Assembly: GCA_963556695.1 (NCBI GenBank)
Contig: CAUWAG010000018.1
Span: 3,348,001 to 3,412,000 of the forward strand
Origin: Anthostomella pinea
Lineage: Eukaryota > Ascomycota > Sordariomycetes > Xylariales > Xylariaceae
Reading direction: 5' to 3'
DNA length: 64,000 bases
The notes under the pieces: generated by a model
The model's database searches: none
The model's input: the letters and a program-made list of their open reading frames with translations, nothing else
Told to the model about the DNA's origin: nothing
Position numbers and translations under genes: made by a program
Shown here: piece by piece, positions 58,801 through 64,000 of the stretch
Layout: every line of letters starts with the position of its first letter
Position numbering within the stretch: the stretch's first letter is position 1

Positions 58801-59331
58801 TCCAGCTTGCTATGACCATGATGTCGATGTACGAGAATGATGCCATGTTCTACACGAAGATCGAGGACCAGAACCGGGTCGCTTGCCATCTCCTGCTGCA
58901 GATGAGCGGCATCAAAGGCATTGTTGAGAAAGGCGAATGGCCCGAATGTTTAGACGTAAGTACACCTTACTTAATCTGGGATACTAGGAGGGATGCTGAC
59001 TGCTATCTAGACAATCCGTGGCCTTGATATTCTGCCCCTTGATGCCAACGGTGATCCGGCTAAGATCCGGCACTACGCATCCAAGTTCTCAGGACTATCC
59101 CAGACGGTTGCCATAAACGTGCCGAATCTGTTGATGTGGACGATCACATGCTGTATCCGACAGCGTGAACGGCTCATGAGCGGACAGTTCAGCGGAAATG
59201 AGGGCACGCGGCGGATGATGTGCGACAGCCTGAAGCAGATCAGTCTGGATTTGACGACATACACGAGCCAGCTGAGATATAGGTTCCCTCCGCACCTGCA
59301 CGAGGCTCTTGCGCGAGCCTCGGCGGATTAA
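55812..59331 (+). CDS. Nucleoporin Nic96/Nup93 with FG-rich N-terminus
   Basis: Two exons (55812-58955, 59011-59331) join in phase to 1154 residues. Nic96 is the linker and scaffold nucleoporin of the inner ring of the nuclear pore and anchors the Nsp1-Nup49-Nup57 channel complex. The first 210 residues hold about nine SLFGG/SLFGN-type FG motifs among Gln/Thr/Ser-rich spacers, with a polyQ run from CAA/CAG codons near 56344-56370. The body is the alpha-helical Nic96 domain: GARNAPDNSIDPYRMACYK-like region near 57810, IDDWVWLQFNLARE, QILAGMFEQAVAYLYTF, DAVHFAIGLEYYGL and FGRMLGFYTRDFRAADVASA are typical. The last exon, TIRGLDILPLDANGD to LHEALARASAD, completes the family's C-terminus. Yeast Nic96 (839 residues) lacks the FG region, so this is a longer form. 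A dead transposon ends 222 bases upstream of the start. Confidence 0.92.
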
Positions 59332-60013
59332 AAGTTGGAGACAATTGTTAGTGGGCATAGGCGATGGAGTATGGTGGGAGTCAGGGACTCTGGATGAAAG
59401 CTGGATTTTCCCCTTTCCCCAGCTCGGGGAGAGAGACGTGAACATAATCTTTTCGGGACAGATTACTACTATCATCCAGTCAGGCGCGGGGCCTTTTGAG
59501 AGAAGGCAGGCTGCTAATTACTGTATTACAATACAAACAAGCGTCAGAACATTGCCCCTTTTTGATATCATCACCGAGTGGTGCCCGGATGGATGTGTGA
59601 ACCTGCAAGACGGGACCGGGACCTTCGACTGCCGACGGACTTGCCGAACGCCGAGCACCGAGCGACCCTGACTCTGACTCGAGCAAGGTGCCGCTCGCCC
59701 GGTCGCACAACGTCACGCCTGAATCATGAATTTCTTGTCTTCTTCGCGCCCATAGGTCGCTTCGCCCGTCTGTCACTTTTCTGTCACCGCCGTCTTCCCG
59801 TCACTCGTGTCCAGAACTGCCGGAGTCCCCGGTCCACCCACATCCACAGCCACCGCAATCAATCTCAAGCTGGTCATATACATCCATGTTATGCATGTAC
59901 TACCCCGGCCGTCAGCTGGGGGCACCATGGCATCCAACCAGCCAGTCAATTGAGTCGATGTGAGACCAAGTGCTACAGTTGCCTGTCCTCGGCTTCCCAT
60001 CGCGCATTCCAAC
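59332..60013. other. Intergenic, about 680 bases
   Basis: NIC96 3' UTR and bZIP-gene promoter/leader. No coding signal or repeat noted. Confidence 0.55.
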
Positions 60014-62120
60014 ATGATGCTTCCCTCCACATCGGCATCCGTCTCCGGCTCCTCCTCCACCACCCACAGCCGCAGCCGTGTCGCTGATCATCCCCCTCCT
60101 CCTGCTGCCCATCCTCACCCCGGGCAGCACGGCTATGGTTACGGATACGACGCCGGACGGGGACCAGCCCGACCCAGGTCGCCGAGTCCCCACAAGCGCC
60201 GCCTCTCGCTCGACTACGACGCCCAGTCCCCGGACTCCAATACCTCGTCCCGCGACAATGTTTCGGCTGCCGCCGACGAACAGCGGACCAAGAGGCGCCG
60301 CACTGCTCCTGGGTCCAGAGGGGTAGCGAACCTGACCCCCGAGCAGCTGGCCAAGAAGAGGGCCAATGGTACGCCTCCGTTTCCTCTGTATGACTGACGC
60401 AATATGCTATACAAATGCTACATGCTGCCTTTTACCCATATGACTCACTGTCCGCTTGCCTCTATCTGTTGATCCTATGCATACCTGCCTACCCAGTCAT
60501 GCTTTCCTTCGAGGTGACGCCACAGTCTTCCCTACCTGCCATCGTATGTCTGTTGACCAGCATCCCGTCTTACTGTAGATCGAGAAGCGCAACGAGCCAT
60601 CCGCGAGCGAACTAAGACCCAAATCGAGACTCTCGAAAAGCGGATACACGACCTGACGTCCCAGCAGCCCTACCAGGAGCTGCAGGCCGTCATACGGCAA
60701 AAGGAAGCTGTCGAGGCTGAGAATGCCGAGATCAAGGGACGTCTGGCTTCCATCATATCCTTGATCCAGCCCATACTGTCCAACCAGCAAGGTGAGTTTT
60801 CATGAGCTCAGGAAAACAGCGGACAGAAGTTATGCTGGCTCTGTACGATGACCATGCGAGCGTGCCTGCTGACCATTTCTTGTCCCAGTTGAAGGTGCAT
60901 ATGCCTCCCCGGTCCCGACCCTCGTACCCTTCCAGTCCACGGTGCAACCGCCTCCGCCCTCTTCCCACTCTGCCCACAATGCCTCGACACCTGTAAGTGT
61001 GGCCTCTCCGGTGTCGGCCGTGGATTCGTCGTGGCACAGCCAAGGCCATTCCGCCCAGCCGAGTCCGGGTTTCAACCCCAAGCAGTTGTTGAATCAGCAG
61101 AGACACGACCTTCTCCATACCTTGGAGCTCGGAGCCGGGGAGCAGCTGAAGCTCGACTTCCTCCTCGACCCCTCGCAGCGCGTGAACAGGATACAGGCTG
61201 GACCGAATGGGGCCCAGGATACTCCGGGGTCGCGTCACCTCCCCATGAAGCACGACTGGACCGCCGCCTCGCTCCCGCCGCCTCGCAGCAGCTCGGCCAT
61301 GAGCGGCGTCTCCCGGCCACACCAACAGCAGCAACAGCAGCGCATCGACTATACGCCCGAGAACACGACTACCCAAAGCCCGCGCGGGGCGTGGGTTGGT
61401 GACTCGGCCACGCTCAAGAATACCGAACCGACCTGCCCCCTCGACAACCTCCTCCTCGACTTTCTTTTTGAGCGTCGACAGCGCGCAGCCGAAGGCGTGT
61501 CGCCCCAGGAGATTGTCGGCCCGCGGTACCCGTCTGTATCTTCGTTGCTGAATCCCGCCAACAGCGCCCATTCGCACCCGCTCTCCAAGGTGTTCACGGA
61601 CATACTGGCGACCTTTCCGGGAATTTGTACCCTCCCTGAGCGGGTGGCGGTTCTCTATATCATGTTCCTCATCATGCGATGGCAGATCAGTCCCACTCCG
61701 GAAAACTTTGGACTACTGCCTTCTTGGGCGGCACCCACGCCGGAACAGCTTGCCACACCGCATCCGGCGTGGATTGACCACCTGCCGTTTCCACGGATGC
61801 GCGAAAAACTGACGCGCGATTACAATCCGCACGATTATCTGTTCGACGACTTCTTCATACCCTTCACGAGCACCATCTCGCTCAACTGGCCGTACGAGGG
61901 AACCGACGCCCTGCTGCAGAGCCCCGACGGTGCCGAGCTGTTGATAAATCCCGTTTTCGAGCGCCACCTGCGCCGCCTCGAGAACTGGACGCTAGGGGAT
62001 GCGTTTGATCGTGCGTTTCCAAAGCTGAGGGGAACGTATAACTTCAAGGTAGATAGCAGAGGCAGTGGAAGTCGAAGTGTAACGAAGGAGGGTGTTGATG
62101 AGCGGCTCGGTGAACGGTAG
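60014..62120 (+). CDS. bZIP transcription factor with C-terminal DUF3425
   Basis: Three exons (60014-60368, 60579-60791, 60889-62120) join in phase to 599 residues. The N-terminal 105 residues are disordered, Ser/Pro/His-rich, with a basic stretch RTKRRRTAPGSRG. The basic region is split by intron 1: KKRAN in exon 1 and DREAQRAIRERTK in exon 2, giving the RxxNREAQRxIR-type DNA-contact motif of fungal bZIPs. A coiled coil follows (TQIETLEKRIHDLTSQ to EAENAEIKGRLASIISLIQ). The C-terminal third is DUF3425: VFTDILATFPGICTLPERVA, the LLPSWAAPTPEQLATPHPAW motif, and FFIPFTSTISLNWPY. This pairing is common in filamentous ascomycetes and is presumed to regulate transcription; no target can be named. 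Start chosen at the first ATG in frame, which has a second ATG next to it. Confidence 0.88.
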
Positions 62121-62827
62121 TACCGGTTGCGGCGTCTATCACGCAATGTTGAGGAGCCGAGGAGGTGTGAAGATAGGGTTCAAAAAGCGTATATTTGTTG
62201 CATTTTAGACAGGGGCATGGCGGCGTTGCTGTGGTTCTTATTGATGTTGGAGGATTAAGGGGAACCAGAGACTGGCGACACTGTGCGAAAGGAATCCATC
62301 CCAGGGGCGCAATGGAAAACAGGTCTGGGAAGGGAAAGAAAAGGAAAGGTCGCCGTGAGCTGGGAGACGCTTACGTGTATATCACATACTGTACAAACAC
62401 GTGGTGGGAAACGGCGTCAGGCGCCGTACATGGAGACATATTCATCGCTGCGAATTCGGCGACTCTGTTCATAGGCGAGCAGAATAAGGGGTCTAGCAAA
62501 AGCAGCATTCCATAGTGTCGCTGAACGCTACCCTAGTAGATCTATATGAGGTCTTACATGGCAGTCTTGCAGGAACTGTTTGTCAGCAAAATCTTATTCA
62601 GTTGCTACGTTTGGCAATGCATCATCTCAATCATGACTACCCAAGAATATCTCAGAAACACTTCATGGAGTACAAACGCAGTTACTCCTATCCAATGTTA
62701 CATCAGCAATGTGCTGGACCAAAGATGTACAATGCCATTATCCAAGGCAAGACCGTTATACGGGAGGGTCCTTCCTCAACTATGCAGGCCCATGTTGGAC
62801 ACCAAGACATCTCTGGGAGCTACCGCC
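62121..62827. other. Intergenic between convergent genes
   Basis: About 700 bases holding two 3' UTRs; no gene, RNA or repeat seen. Confidence 0.55.
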
Positions 62828-64000
62828 TCAGATAAGCTCTCCAACAAAGGCTTCGGTCGTCGTACTATTGAACAACTTGCCGTCGGCGTCAAGCTTCGAA
62901 AAGGCAGCTCGGTACTTTACATATGGTTAGCGCTCTCCATCTATAGCATCCAAACATATCAGAAGGACTCACAGCAAACACGAAATTAAGAATGAGCGCG
63001 AGCATCATAGCCACGCTGACGACCAGTGGCCCGATCATGTTGTCAAAGTCCTTACCGCTGCGCTCCATGATCATAGAGCGGCGCCTCTGCAGCATGTAGT
63101 AGCCCCACAGGCCGGCCAGGGCCGCGATGGCGATGTAGGCGATGCCCATGCACTCGGCGAGGAAGTTCTCGCCCGCGGCGGTGTAGAGGCTGATGGCCAG
63201 GGTCCCCAGGAGGATGCAGATGTGCTGCCACTTGAGGAACGTGCGCTCGTTGGCGAGCCAGACCTTGGGCTCGATCTGTAGCGGTCCGGCGTTCTTGATC
63301 CAGGTCTCCGGCTTCGTGACGCCCTCGGGGAGCTGTGCCCGTTGCCGCTTGGCGCGGGAGTAGCGCGACAGGGAGAAACCGGGGAAGACCGAGGAGAGGG
63401 TCCCATAACCCCGTTGAGGTCCGTTGGACTGCGCATCGTTGCCCTCCTCGCCATCCTCTTCTTCGACCGTTGGCTCGCCCCGTCCATTGGGGGCTTGTGA
63501 CTCAGAGGCCCTGGCGTCTGCAGCAGCTCGGTCAGACAGATACGACTTCGCGAATGGCGAACTAGCAGTGGGCTTGTAGGAGGCGCCCTTGGATCCGGTG
63601 CCCAAAAAGCTCCCGACCACCTGTGCGTCTTCGGCCCGCTGGGCCTTCCTCTGCTCTTCTTGGTCATGGGCAATCTGAGGGTCTTTCCGAATGTCCGTTT
63701 CAAGGTCGCTGAGCCAGAACGGCAGGTTATTGACGTAGTCGTCAAACAACGACGCTACACCGTGCACAAACTTGGAGAACCTAGGCGCCGCGTGAACCAG
63801 ATGGGAGGCCATCAGATCTTCTATCCATCCAGGCCGTTTCCGGCCTTCCTCTTCTTTCGACTTGATTTCGAGGACGGGGTATGGAAACCTGGATACTTCA
63901 CTCTGATTTATGTTCTTGAAGGGATACGTCATATTGCTGTTGTCAATATCCGTCCGATGCCAATCCTGGGGATCTCGGCAGGGCCGACTGCGGTCCAGGG
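62828..64000 (-). CDS. Vacuolar transporter chaperone subunit (VTC2/3-like), C-terminal part
   Basis: Minus-strand gene running off the window's right edge. Exons 64000-62973 and 62914-62828 join in phase (branch GCTAAC in the 58-bp intron) to 370 residues, without the N-terminal SPX domain and most of the tunnel domain. The first residues, RDPQDWHRTDIDN, belong to the VTC polyphosphate-polymerase-type domain, which ends in FPYPVLEIKSKEE, MASHLVHAAPRFSKFVHGVA and NNLPFWLSDLETDIRKDPQ. A disordered acidic linker follows, then the DUF202 membrane domain with three helices beginning PKVWLANERTFLKWQHICIL. VTC complexes make and translocate vacuolar polyphosphate. The long linker and the SHLVH...SLFDDYVNNLPFW sequence suggest a Vtc2/Vtc3-type regulatory subunit rather than catalytic Vtc4, but the deciding active-site residues lie mostly outside the window. 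Confidence 0.85.

Overview
This window comes from a filamentous ascomycete (Pezizomycotina). Sordariomycetes is most likely, judged from the close match of the plasma-membrane proton pump to the Neurospora type; no species can be named. The evidence is eukaryotic architecture throughout: single genes rather than operons, many short introns (about 49 to 220 bp) with GT/AG ends and CTAAC or CTGAC branch sites, GC-rich third codon positions and long intergenic gaps. I rebuilt exon structures by hand from splice signals and reading-frame phase. Seventeen protein genes are supported, two of them cut by the window edges, plus one broken DNA transposon. I found no rRNA, tRNA or CRISPR array by eye.

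Layout. 1-5.7 kb: 3' end of a choline-transporter-like gene, a 3-exon gene of unknown function and a WW-domain protein with a Gly/Gln/Tyr-rich tail, all on +. 6.1-12.9 kb, all on -: EMC7 (ER membrane insertase subunit), O-acetylhomoserine sulfhydrylase, a secreted protein with a Cys-rich C-terminus and a small four-helix membrane protein. 15.3-22 kb (+): a peroxisomal-type long-chain acyl-CoA synthetase, then an AT-rich block and a large WD40 protein. 23.9-26.5 kb (-): Seb1/Nrd1-type RNA 3'-end and termination factor. 28.6-32.5 kb (+): mitochondrial citrate synthase followed directly by the Yhm2-type mitochondrial citrate/oxoglutarate carrier. 32.5-41 kb: 8.5 kb in which I can support no gene. 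41-53.3 kb (+): plasma-membrane H+-ATPase, a DCAF4-like WD40 protein, a conserved protein of unknown function and an FGGY-family (ribulokinase-like) sugar kinase. 53.6-55.6 kb: a complete but dead pogo/Fot1-type transposon with TA target duplications. 55.8-64 kb: nucleoporin Nic96 with an FG-rich N-terminus (+), a bZIP/DUF3425 transcription factor (+) and the 3' part of a VTC polyphosphate-complex subunit (-).

The genes are mostly independent housekeeping functions. The clearest functional pairing is citrate synthase with Yhm2: one makes citrate in the mitochondrion, the other moves it out. The most unusual sequence structures are the 32-bp perfect hairpin in one transposon end, the microsatellite-packed EMC7 intron, the AT-rich block beside the large WD40 gene, and a reading-frame conflict in the unknown gene at 1.5-2.7 kb. 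I see no clear new multi-gene system; the candidates for novelty are single proteins of unknown function.
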